A stretch of DNA of 64,000 nucleotides from contig JAVBMF010000004.1 of NCBI GenBank assembly GCA_031552735.1, positions 26,654-90,653 on the forward strand, read 5' to 3'. The notes under the pieces are model-generated. The model was not told the DNA's origin. It worked only from the letters and a program-made list of their open reading frames with translations, and ran no database searches. Positions 45,854 to 53,382 of the stretch are shown piece after piece; position 1 is the first letter of the stretch; the number at the start of each line of letters is the position of its first letter. Origin of the DNA: JAVBUY01 sp031552735. Lineage in GTDB: Bacteria > Bacillota > Clostridia > Christensenellales > Aristaeellaceae. A program made the translations under genes and the position numbers.

Positions 45854-46846
45854 ATGTTAGACGATAAGAGGTATGATGATGCTCGAATACTCGAAGACAA
45901 ACTAAACTATATTATTGCTGAGCCACGCCTTTGGCGCGGTTTGTTTTATGTTAACCTCTCCGATGAAGCATATAATTACGCAGAAGCACTGTATAAAGAA
46001 CTTGCGCCCGCAAATGTCGTCAAGAAAAAGAAGATTAAAGTGGGCGAAAACTCATGCGCCCATGATGGATCATATGTCATGTTGGAGCCGAATCCAAACG
46101 CAAAGGACAAGATTCTGTATAGCTTTGGCATATCGACATATGCTCCATTTGACCTGTATATGGCGAAGCTAGGCTATTCTGTGTATCAATATGACGGGAC
46201 AGTGGATAAGTCTCCTGACGAACATCCAAATATTATGTTTCATCAATACAATATCTCTGGGGACGAAAAGCCCAAAGAAAATGAGAAGAATATTACGCAA
46301 ATCCTTCTTGACCACAATCATCTTGGAAAAGACATCATTCTTCAAATGGACATCGAAGGTGCTGAACTGGATTTTTTTGAAAGCATAACATACGAGCAAA
46401 TATCACAATTTTCTCAGATTATTGTTGAAATGCACCACATAATAATAGATGAGCAATATGCGAAAAGATGGATGGATGTTCTAAGGAAAATCAACAAGAC
46501 GCATCAAGTGATTCATATACATGCCAATAATTTTGGACCTTCGACAATACTAAAAGGATTGCGCTTGCTGCCAACTACATTTGAAGTGAGCTATGTAAGA
46601 AGATCTGATCAAAGTTTCAGTCCATGTTACGATGAGTTCCCAGGAGTTCTTGATGAACCCAATTGCGATCTCTATCCAGATATATATTTAGGCTATTTCA
46701 ATAATCCAGGATCGTCCAAGCGCGTGTGGTCGAAATTTGCTCGTATGCCCAAGCGCTTGTGGTTGAAATTCACTCGTGTGTCCAAGCGCTTGTGGTCGAA
46801 AATTATTCGTAAGTCGAAGCGTTTGTTATCAAAACTCTTTAATTAA
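45854..46846 (+). CDS. FkbM-like methyltransferase with basic repeat tail (likely acquired)
   Basis: This 330-residue protein resembles Methyltransf_21/FkbM proteins. YSFGISTYAPFDLYMAKLG (about 89-107) fits the SAM-binding start, VYQYDGT the second acidic strand, and LQMDIEGAELDFFESI (about 163-178) is a strong family motif. Such enzymes methylate sugars or lipids in surface glycans or secondary metabolites. Residues 288-330 form four 11-residue units of SKRLWSKxxRx type, strongly basic and amphipathic, and may bind membrane. The gene is clearly AT-richer than its neighbours and uses many A/T-ending codons, so it was probably acquired. GGAGGAATGAGCG precedes the ATG. Confidence 0.78.
   Translation: MLDDKRYDDARILEDKLNYIIAEPRLWRGLFYVNLSDEAYNYAEALYKELAPANVVKKKKIKVGENSCAHDGSYVMLEPNPNAKDKILYSFGISTYAPFDLYMAKLGYSVYQYDGTVDKSPDEHPNIMFHQYNISGDEKPKENEKNITQILLDHNHLGKDIILQMDIEGAELDFFESITYEQISQFSQIIVEMHHIIIDEQYAKRWMDVLRKINKTHQVIHIHANNFGPSTILKGLRLLPTTFEVSYVRRSDQSFSPCYDEFPGVLDEPNCDLYPDIYLGYFNNPGSSKRVWSKFARMPKRLWLKFTRVSKRLWSKIIRKSKRLLSKLFN
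46715..46843 (+). repeat. 33-bp tandem repeat within the methyltransferase-like gene
   Basis: Units begin at 46715, 46748, 46781 and 46814 (the last is 30 bp). Each encodes a form of SKRLWSKFxRx. The units differ mainly at synonymous or conservative positions. Confidence 0.8.
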
Positions 46847-47251
46847 TGGCGGATGTAGATTCTTTACGTGTTAATCTGATTTCAGCTAGATAGCGATTTG
46901 AGTGAAAAAATACCTAACACGAGCATGCGTCGGTTTTTTTGCAGTGCATGCAAACCTTCTAGAAGTTATCTGCGAAATAGCCATCGGCGAAGCTGAGATG
47001 ACCGCCTATGACCAAACGATGGCCGCGCAAATTGCCGCGTCGTTGATTTCGTCGCTTGCCGACAACCTGTATCCCATCGCCTGCGTTTTCAATGGCATTA
47101 TGCACCTGAAAAAACGCGGCCTCAAGCTGTATACTGCATGCCTGGCAGAGGCGGTCCTGCCGTTCCTCTCGTGCCGACACACAACCCCTTCTATCCGTCC
47201 CGGATGCCGCATATCGTGTTGACGAGAGGCATCATTCGAGGAGGGGAAGGT
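46847..47251 (+). other. Intergenic region with a possible gene remnant
   Basis: These 405 bases separate the AT-rich gene from spoIVA. The first 100 are AT-rich. From about 46970 to 47130 the composition returns to the genomic norm and one frame gives a protein-like stretch (TAYDQTMAAQIAASLISSL...), without a ribosome binding site or a recognisable family. A TATACT at 47129-47134 could be a -10 box for spoIVA but lacks a clear -35. No firm gene is called. Confidence 0.3.
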
Positions 47252-48730
47252 ATGCAAGCCTACGACCTGTATCGAGACATCGCCGGACGAACCGACGGGG
47301 ATGTCTACATTGGCGTGGTCGGCCCGGTGCGCACCGGAAAATCGACCTTCATCGCCCAGTTCATGGAAAAGCTGGTGCTGCCCATGATCGACAATCCGCA
47401 TAAGCGCGAGCGCGCGCAGGACGAGCTGCCGCAGAGCGGATCGGGCAAGACCATCATGACCACGCAGCCCAAATTTGTGCCCAACGAGGCGGTGCAGATC
47501 CGCCTGGACGACGACACAAGTGTTCGCCTGCGGCTGGTCGATTGCGTGGGGTATCTGGTCAAAGGCGTGCTGGGCACGCAGGAGAACGACGCGCCGCGCA
47601 TGGTGCGCACCCCATGGTACGAGCAGGACATTCCCTTCGAGGAGGCCGCGGAGCTCGGCACACGCAAGGTGATCACCGACCACTGCACCATTGGCATGGT
47701 GGTGACCACCGATGGATCGATCACCGACCTGCCCCGCAGCGCGTATGTGGACGCCGAGGAGCGCGTGGTGCAGGAACTCAAGCAGATGGGCAAGCCGTTC
47801 ATCATCGTGCTCAACAGCGCGCAGCCGCAGGCAGAGGACACCCGCCGTCTGCGCACCGCGCTGGAGGAGAAGTACGATGTGCCGGTGGCGCTGGTCAACG
47901 TAAAAGCGATGGAAATGCCCGATATCCAGAACCTGTTGACGCAGGTGCTCTACGAGTTCCCGCTACGCGAGGTGCGCGTGGAGATGCCCGCGTGGCTCCA
48001 GGCGCTGGAGGATGATCACTGGCTTGTGCAGCACGTCATCAGTCGCATGCGCAAGGCGGCGGAAGCGCCCATGCGCGTGCGCGACCAAGAAGTATTCAAG
48101 CACCTATTCGATGAATCGGAGTATACCGACGCGTTGCAGCGCGGCGACACCGCGCTGGGCGAGGGGCGCATGACCTATACGCTGCCGCTTCGCGAGGGGC
48201 TGTTCAATCGTGTGCTCTCCGAGCAGTGCGGCACGGAAATTCGCGGCGACGCGCACCTGCTAAAGCTGCTGAAAGAACTGGTGGCCGCCAAGGCGGAGTA
48301 TGACCATGTTGCCGATGCACTGGCATCGGTGCGCGAGACCGGCTACGGTTTGGTGACGCCCAGTATGAGCGAGCTGACCTTGCAGGAGCCGGAGATCGTG
48401 CGCCAGGGCAGCCGCTTCGGTGTGAAGCTGAAGGCCAGCGCGCCGTCGCTGCACATGATTCGCGTCGATATCCAGACTGAGGTATCGCCGGTGGTCGGCA
48501 CCGAGAAACAGAGCGAAGAGCTGGTGCGCTACCTACTCAGCGAGTTTGAGCAGGACCCGACCAAGATCTGGAACACCAACCTATTCGGCAAGTCGCTGAA
48601 TGACTTGGTGCGCGAGGGGTTATCCAACAAACTGATGCGCATGCCGGTAGACGCGCAGCTAAAAGTGCAGGAAACCCTGACGCGCATTATTAACGAGGGG
48701 AATGGCGGCATGATCTGTATCCTGCTGTGA
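47252..48730 (+). CDS. spoIVA: Stage IV sporulation protein A
   Basis: This 492-residue ATPase polymerises on the forespore surface to form the spore-coat base. YIGVVGPVRTGKSTFIAQFM contains the P-loop, DCVGYLVKGVLG is the switch region, and VTTDGSITDLPR is conserved. The C-terminus IINEGNGGMICILL matches the membrane-associating end. The ATG at 47252 has GAGGAGGGGAAGG upstream. It is strong evidence that the organism forms endospores. A sigma-E promoter would be expected but was not convincingly seen. Confidence 0.96.
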   Translation: MQAYDLYRDIAGRTDGDVYIGVVGPVRTGKSTFIAQFMEKLVLPMIDNPHKRERAQDELPQSGSGKTIMTTQPKFVPNEAVQIRLDDDTSVRLRLVDCVGYLVKGVLGTQENDAPRMVRTPWYEQDIPFEEAAELGTRKVITDHCTIGMVVTTDGSITDLPRSAYVDAEERVVQELKQMGKPFIIVLNSAQPQAEDTRRLRTALEEKYDVPVALVNVKAMEMPDIQNLLTQVLYEFPLREVRVEMPAWLQALEDDHWLVQHVISRMRKAAEAPMRVRDQEVFKHLFDESEYTDALQRGDTALGEGRMTYTLPLREGLFNRVLSEQCGTEIRGDAHLLKLLKELVAAKAEYDHVADALASVRETGYGLVTPSMSELTLQEPEIVRQGSRFGVKLKASAPSLHMIRVDIQTEVSPVVGTEKQSEELVRYLLSEFEQDPTKIWNTNLFGKSLNDLVREGLSNKLMRMPVDAQLKVQETLTRIINEGNGGMICILL

Positions 48731-48845
48731 CGGCAGACGATAAGCCTCCTCTCGCGGTGTCGGCGCTGCGCTGACCTCGTCGCCGTATTATGCCATACGG
48801 CTCCGTCGGATCAGCCTGCGCCTCCTAGCGATAGGGGGCTTCTTG
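48730..48845. repeat. 116-bp palindromic repeat, copy 1
   Basis: This element differs from copy 2 at only two positions. It starts within the last base of the spoIVA stop codon and contains a CCGTAT/ATACGG hairpin (48783-48800) and a CCTAGC-ATAGGGGG end. Confidence 0.85.
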
Positions 48846-48879
48846 ACTGCCGAAGCGGTCTGGGCAGGGATGATGCGCG

Positions 48880-48968
48880 CTCATCTGCGTTGTCAGCGCA
48901 TCGCCCGCTTGCTCGGCGTATTGCGTATACGCCTCGGGCAGACGGGCTTACGCTTCCTAGCATCTGAG
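48880..48968. repeat. Related palindromic repeat, diverged central copy
   Basis: This lies between the two 116-bp copies. It has the same layout: CATCTGCGTTGTCAGCGC at the left, a central GGCGTAT/ATACGCC hairpin (48915-48933) and CCTAGCATCTGAG at the right. Confidence 0.65.
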
Positions 48969-48987
48969 ACGCGCCTGACCGGTCTTG

Positions 48988-49103
48988 ACGGCAGGCGATT
49001 AGCCTCCTCTCGCGGTGTCGGCGCTGCGCTGACCTCGTCGCCGTATTATGCCATACGGCTCCGTCGGATCAGCCTGCGCCTCCTAGCGATAGGGGGCTTC
49101 TTG
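48988..49103. repeat. 116-bp palindromic repeat, copy 2
   Basis: 114 of 116 positions match copy 1. CTCCTCTCG at its left end is repeated in inverted form (CGAGAGGAG) just beyond the right end, near 49113-49122. Confidence 0.85.
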
Positions 49104-49141
49104 CCTGCTTTGCCGAGAGGAGCATTCAATCATTCCAACAA

Positions 49142-49167
49142 AAAAGAGGAGCTTTCGCTCCTCTTTT
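49142..49167. terminator. Bidirectional intrinsic terminator
   Basis: An 11-bp stem AAAAGAGGAGC/GCTCCTCTTTT with a short loop and flanking A and T tracts lies just downstream of the convergent serine hydrolase. Confidence 0.85.
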
Positions 49168-49179
49168 CGCATTTTGCAA

Positions 49180-50367
49180 TTACTTCTTTTTCGCGCTCCA
49201 CTCCGGCGGCAACAGCTTGTTGGTGCGCTCCACAAGGCGGCGGGTTAGCACCGCGATGCGGTCGTCGCGCACTTGGCTGCACCCATTGGTCATCAGCACG
49301 AACGCCCAGTCCGACTCCGGCTCATAGAACGCGGTGCAGATGAAACCGCCGGACAGACCCTGATGGCCGTATACAGTCTTTCCCTTCATTAGGTTGGTGA
49401 CGCGCGAAGTAAACAGGCCATAGGGGCTGTCGCCGGTGACACTGCTGCCTTTGATGGTGCTTTGATCGGCGCGCATCATGTGCACGGTTTCCGGCTGAAG
49501 CAGCTGTACGCCGTCCATCGTGCCATCCTGACACAGCGCCAGCGTCAGCTTCATCAGGTCTTTCGCGCGCATCCACAGCGCACCCACCGTGACGCGGTAG
49601 TGCGTGTCCGCGTTGGCGCGGTCGTCATAGGGTTCTTCCAGCAGCTTCCACGCCGAGTTCACCAGTCCGCCATTTGGGTCGTATTGATTCGCAATATTTT
49701 CCTGCGCCTCAACCATGCAGGGCTTGTATCCCGCGTCAATGCCCAGCGGGCCGAATACGTTGTCCTTCATATACCGATCGATGCTGACGCCGGACACCTG
49801 CTCCATCATCGCGCCGACCGTGCCAGCGCCAAAGTTGGAATACACGTACTCCGCGCCCGGCTTGCGCTCGGTAAAGTTGGCGCGCGCATTTTCCGGCCCA
49901 ATCAGGCTGGATAGCGTTCGCTCGATGTAATTGTAGCCGTTGTTCTCGTTGATGCCGGAGGTGTGACTCATCAACTGCCGCAGCGTGATTTTTTGCGCGG
50001 GGTAGCGCGGGTTGGTTACCTTGTACCCGAGCGCGTCGCCAATGCTTTTATCCAGCCCCAGCTTGCCCTGCTCAACCAGCTGCATCGCGCCAATACCGCT
50101 AATCATCTTGGTGACCGATGCGGTGCGAAAGAAAGTATTCTCCGTCACCGGCACACGGCGCTTGGCGTCCGCCCAGCCGTAATAGTGCGTGTACACGACT
50201 TCGCCTTGGTATGCGACAATCACCGCGCCGCCGGTCGTAGAGGACTTGCGAAACAGCGCGTGAATATCCGCGTCAATGGTGGGATCGACGAGCGGAGAGG
50301 CAAAAGCGGTGCCAGCCCATAGGGTAAGGCACGCAACCAGAAAAGCGAAGCGCTTTTTCACGTTCAT
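49180..50367 (-). CDS. Secreted serine hydrolase of the class C beta-lactamase family
   Basis: This 395-residue protein has a signal peptide (about 1-23) and the class C/DD-peptidase fold. The nucleophile is the Ser of ASVTKM (S-x-x-K), YSN is the second motif and HQGLSG the third. Such enzymes hydrolyse peptides, esters or D-amino acid peptides at the cell surface; beta-lactamase activity is not implied. GGGAGAG precedes the ATG. It lies 21 bp downstream of the sulfatase-like gene on the same strand and is probably co-transcribed. No lipobox is present. Confidence 0.9.
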   Translation of the reverse strand: MNVKKRFAFLVACLTLWAGTAFASPLVDPTIDADIHALFRKSSTTGGAVIVAYQGEVVYTHYYGWADAKRRVPVTENTFFRTASVTKMISGIGAMQLVEQGKLGLDKSIGDALGYKVTNPRYPAQKITLRQLMSHTSGINENNGYNYIERTLSSLIGPENARANFTERKPGAEYVYSNFGAGTVGAMMEQVSGVSIDRYMKDNVFGPLGIDAGYKPCMVEAQENIANQYDPNGGLVNSAWKLLEEPYDDRANADTHYRVTVGALWMRAKDLMKLTLALCQDGTMDGVQLLQPETVHMMRADQSTIKGSSVTGDSPYGLFTSRVTNLMKGKTVYGHQGLSGGFICTAFYEPESDWAFVLMTNGCSQVRDDRIAVLTRRLVERTNKLLPPEWSAKKK

Positions 50368-50388
50368 ACCAATAACTCTCCCGATTAC

Positions 50389-52140
50389 TCAATAATACGG
50401 ATACGCGATGGGCAGAGGTTCCTGCGGCGTCCAGTTCTCAAACCGCATCGCGTCCCCAGTAATTTTGTATACATTGACGACTTCTTCCCGGATATGCCCT
50501 TTGGCTGAAGGGGTGGCATTGTAGAAGGTGCGTTCACGGTTTTCGTTCTCGCCAATATCCTGAAAGCGCCTGCCAAACGGCGCGTAGTCACCGCCCATCG
50601 CATCAATCACTGTTGCCTGCAAGTCCTCGTGCGAAACCGGTGCGTGCGATGTGCGCAGTGGTTCAGCATCGCTTACGCCGACGGGCTTGACGAAGAGGAT
50701 AGGGGTGGTAGACGTAGGCAGAAGCCTCTGCGTATAGTAGAACCCATGGTCGGCAGTGACGATAATGGTCGATCGGTCAAACGCACCTACTTTTTTCATC
50801 TGATCGATATAGTGATACAGGATATATAGTGAGCCCTTGGCTTGCGTTGTTGGGGAATCGTGCTCCGGGACGGATTCGCCAAATTCGTTCATCGTGTACG
50901 GGCCGTGCGGGCCGTGCAGATGAAACAGCGTAAAATTGGGCTCGCTGCGCTGCACGGTTAGTCCGGACGCTCGAAGAAGCGAGAAAAAATACGGATCGTC
51001 TACATAGCTCGTGTTTGGCAGGTCTCCCGCCGCACGCACGATCCCTGAAAAATCATTCGTGTGCAGGAACAAGCTCGCTTTCAGCGCGTGGGGGCAGTAG
51101 CGATACGCGCTTAATTGCAGCATTCTTTTCATAAGACGCAGATGGTCTACGGTAATTGCATAGATGCCAAGATTGTCCACTTGACCGATCAGGTTATCGG
51201 CTGGCCCGGTTGCGGCAGGCGCGCTGATAATGTGCAGATCGACAGATGCGCCCAACGCTTTGAGCGTCGGCAGGAAGGTGCCCGTCCGATACGCCTCACG
51301 GAAGTATTCGGCAGGTGGAGCAGTGTAGTCGGGCTTTTTGCCGGTGAGCATATACGTAACAGAGGGAAAGGTTCGACCAAATACGGCGGCTGCGTTGTCG
51401 TAGCGCGTAAAACCTGCCAGCGAATCCAGATAGTGCGGGTCGTCTTGCAGGATCGCGTCGGCGTATTTGTTATCAAACATGTCCAGAATAAACACAATAA
51501 CGTTATTTCCGGTCGAAAGGTTGAATTGATTTTCCTGGGTCAGGTAGACGGTGTCGCGTTTGGGCAGCGTCGTTGTCGATAGGCTGACAATCAGCGCGAC
51601 GGCTTGCATGCCGACCAGCAGGATGGACACAAAGCGCAGCAGTTTGTCCCAGACCGCGCGGGAGAAATAATATACGATAAAGGGAATGGCGCACAGCGCG
51701 ATCCAACAGAAGAGATTGACAAACGCGTGGGTGGTGTAAGTGTTCCATCTCACTTGGTTGCCATCCAGCGTGCCCAGCGGCAGGTTCAGGAAATTGCCTT
51801 GCATATAGCCTGCGACAGCCAGCGCGAACACGCATGTGAGGGCGCAATCGAACACTTTGCCGCGCACCAAGGATAGCAGCAAGCTCATGACGAGAATACC
51901 CAGCATGCCGAGCCCGATCAGCGGCAGCAGATCAGGCAGGCTGAAGCCAAGATAACTGCTGTTTCGCAGATACAAATCAATCGGTCCAAAGATCGCAAAC
52001 GTAAAACCTGCGCAAAAGCACACAAAAAATGCGCGAAGAAGCCTAGCGCGATAAGATCGGCTGTCCGCCCAAATGGTGCGCCAGGTGCGCGCTGGCATAG
52101 GTGAGGATTTGGTCACAGGAGGCATGTTTGTTTGTGACAT
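50389..52140 (-). CDS. Sulfatase/LTA synthase-like membrane enzyme
   Basis: This 583-residue protein has about five N-terminal helices (to about residue 205) and a C-terminal alkaline-phosphatase-superfamily domain. NVIVFILDMFDN gives the first metal-binding acid, GRTFPSVTYMLTG the likely nucleophile region, and IVTADHGFYY the second metal site. The architecture matches phosphoglycerol or phosphoethanolamine transferases that decorate surface polymers. True lipoteichoic acid synthesis is not certain, since the catalytic surroundings differ. The ATG at 52140 has AAAGGGG upstream; a GTG three codons earlier is less well placed. Confidence 0.85.
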   Translation of the reverse strand: MSQTNMPPVTKSSPMPARTWRTIWADSRSYRARLLRAFFVCFCAGFTFAIFGPIDLYLRNSSYLGFSLPDLLPLIGLGMLGILVMSLLLSLVRGKVFDCALTCVFALAVAGYMQGNFLNLPLGTLDGNQVRWNTYTTHAFVNLFCWIALCAIPFIVYYFSRAVWDKLLRFVSILLVGMQAVALIVSLSTTTLPKRDTVYLTQENQFNLSTGNNVIVFILDMFDNKYADAILQDDPHYLDSLAGFTRYDNAAAVFGRTFPSVTYMLTGKKPDYTAPPAEYFREAYRTGTFLPTLKALGASVDLHIISAPAATGPADNLIGQVDNLGIYAITVDHLRLMKRMLQLSAYRYCPHALKASLFLHTNDFSGIVRAAGDLPNTSYVDDPYFFSLLRASGLTVQRSEPNFTLFHLHGPHGPYTMNEFGESVPEHDSPTTQAKGSLYILYHYIDQMKKVGAFDRSTIIVTADHGFYYTQRLLPTSTTPILFVKPVGVSDAEPLRTSHAPVSHEDLQATVIDAMGGDYAPFGRRFQDIGENENRERTFYNATPSAKGHIREEVVNVYKITGDAMRFENWTPQEPLPIAYPYY

Positions 52141-52206
52141 ATGTGCCACCCCTTTATGATATCAAACGATTTTATCTGGATCATTGTATCGGGTAAGATA
52201 GATGCA

Positions 52207-52236
52207 ATTCTAGCATTTTCTGGGATGGATTGTCAA
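52207..52236 (-). promoter_or_regulatory. Promoter for the sulfatase-hydrolase operon
   Basis: On the minus strand TTGACA and TAGAAT are separated by 18 bp, about 67 bp before the sulfatase start. Confidence 0.75.
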
Positions 52237-52288
52237 ATTCAATTGTGCTATCATAGGATCACAAGCCAAATGCAAAGGACATGAGAGC

Positions 52289-53323
52289 ATGGAAACAACA
52301 CGTCTGGGAAAAACCGGGTTGATCGTATCACGCACAGGTTTTGGCGCGCTGCCCATCCAGCGGAACACCGACGCCGAAGCGGTTCGGCTTTTGCGCCGCG
52401 CGCAGGAGGCCGGCATTACCTTCTACGACACCGCGCGCAGCTACACAGACAGCGAGCACAAGCTCGGGCTGGCGTTTGCGCCGCAGACGCGCGACAGGAT
52501 TGTGCTGGCGACCAAGACCATGGCGGGAAACGCCAAGGGCTTCTGGGACGACCTGCACGCAAGCCTGCGGGAGTTGAACACGGATCATGTGGATCTGTAT
52601 CAGTTCCACTTTGCTAAGTTTATGCCGCAGCCCGGCGGGCAGGACGGCCTGTACGATGCCGCGCTGGAAGCGAAACGGCAGGGCAAGATTGCGCATATCG
52701 GCATCACCAGCCACCGCATCGACGTGGCGCAGCAGGCGGCGGAAAGCGGCCTATATGAAACGGTGCAGTTCCCATTCAGCCTGCTTTCCGGCGAGCCGGA
52801 GATGAAGCTGGTGGAGACCTGCGCGCAAAATGATGTTGGGTTTATCGCGATGAAGGCGCTGTCCGGCGGACTGATCACCAACGCCCGGCCGACTTTCGCG
52901 TTTATCCGCCAGTTTGCACATGTGGTGCCGATCTGGGGCATCCAGCACATGCATGAGCTGGAGGAGTTTATCGCGCTGGAGCAAAACCCGCCAGTGATGG
53001 ATGACGCGCTGCGCAGCGAGATCGAAGCGGACCGCAAGGCGTTGTCTGGAGACTTCTGCCGCGGTTGTGGCTACTGCCTGCCTTGCCCCGCGGACATTGA
53101 TATCCCGCTGGCTGCGCGCATCTATTGGTGGGTGACGCGCGCGTTGTATCAACCGATGATTACGCACGAGATGCAGAAAAAGATGGCGAAGGTGGAGGAA
53201 TGCATCCGTTGCGGCGCGTGCGCAAAGCGGTGCCCCTATGGGCTGGACACGCCGGAGCTGCTGCGCCGCCAGCGCGCGCTGTACACCGAGTTCGTGGCCA
53301 AACACGCGGACGAAGTGAAATAG
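52289..53323 (+). CDS. Aldo/keto reductase with C-terminal 4Fe-4S ferredoxin domain
   Basis: This 344-residue protein has a TIM-barrel aldo/keto reductase part (about 1-245; RLGKTGLIVSRTGFGALP, the catalytic Asp-Tyr region YDTARSYTDSE, HVDLYQFH). The C-terminal domain has two cysteine clusters, CRGCGYCLPCP and CIRCGACAKRCP. Fused reductases of this type are common in anaerobes and may couple NAD(P)H and iron-sulfur electron transfer; the substrate is unknown. It has its own intergenic region and is followed by a strong terminator. Confidence 0.92.
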   Translation: METTRLGKTGLIVSRTGFGALPIQRNTDAEAVRLLRRAQEAGITFYDTARSYTDSEHKLGLAFAPQTRDRIVLATKTMAGNAKGFWDDLHASLRELNTDHVDLYQFHFAKFMPQPGGQDGLYDAALEAKRQGKIAHIGITSHRIDVAQQAAESGLYETVQFPFSLLSGEPEMKLVETCAQNDVGFIAMKALSGGLITNARPTFAFIRQFAHVVPIWGIQHMHELEEFIALEQNPPVMDDALRSEIEADRKALSGDFCRGCGYCLPCPADIDIPLAARIYWWVTRALYQPMITHEMQKKMAKVEECIRCGACAKRCPYGLDTPELLRRQRALYTEFVAKHADEVK

Positions 53324-53330
53324 CGAAAAG

Positions 53331-53374
53331 AAAAAAGGATTTCTCATCGCAATGCGGACGAGGAATCCTTTTTT
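53331..53374. terminator. Bidirectional intrinsic terminator
   Basis: AAAAAAGGATT (53331-53341) pairs with AATCCTTTTTT (53364-53374) with an inner CTC/GAG, between the convergent reductase and sensor kinase genes. Confidence 0.88.
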
Positions 53375-53382
53375 GTGTCTGA

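Noticed and set aside
46902..47222. GTG-initiated 106-codon frame before spoIVA
   Set aside because: No ribosome binding site and no recognisable family; the second half overlaps the spoIVA leader. Kept only as a possible remnant.
47205..47240. Sigma-E-like promoter elements directly before spoIVA
   Set aside because: The best -10 match would start transcription inside the ribosome binding site.
48730..49103. CRISPR-like repeat spacing
   Set aside because: Only two near-identical 116-bp units with a related element between; unit length, internal palindromes and lack of cas genes exclude CRISPR.
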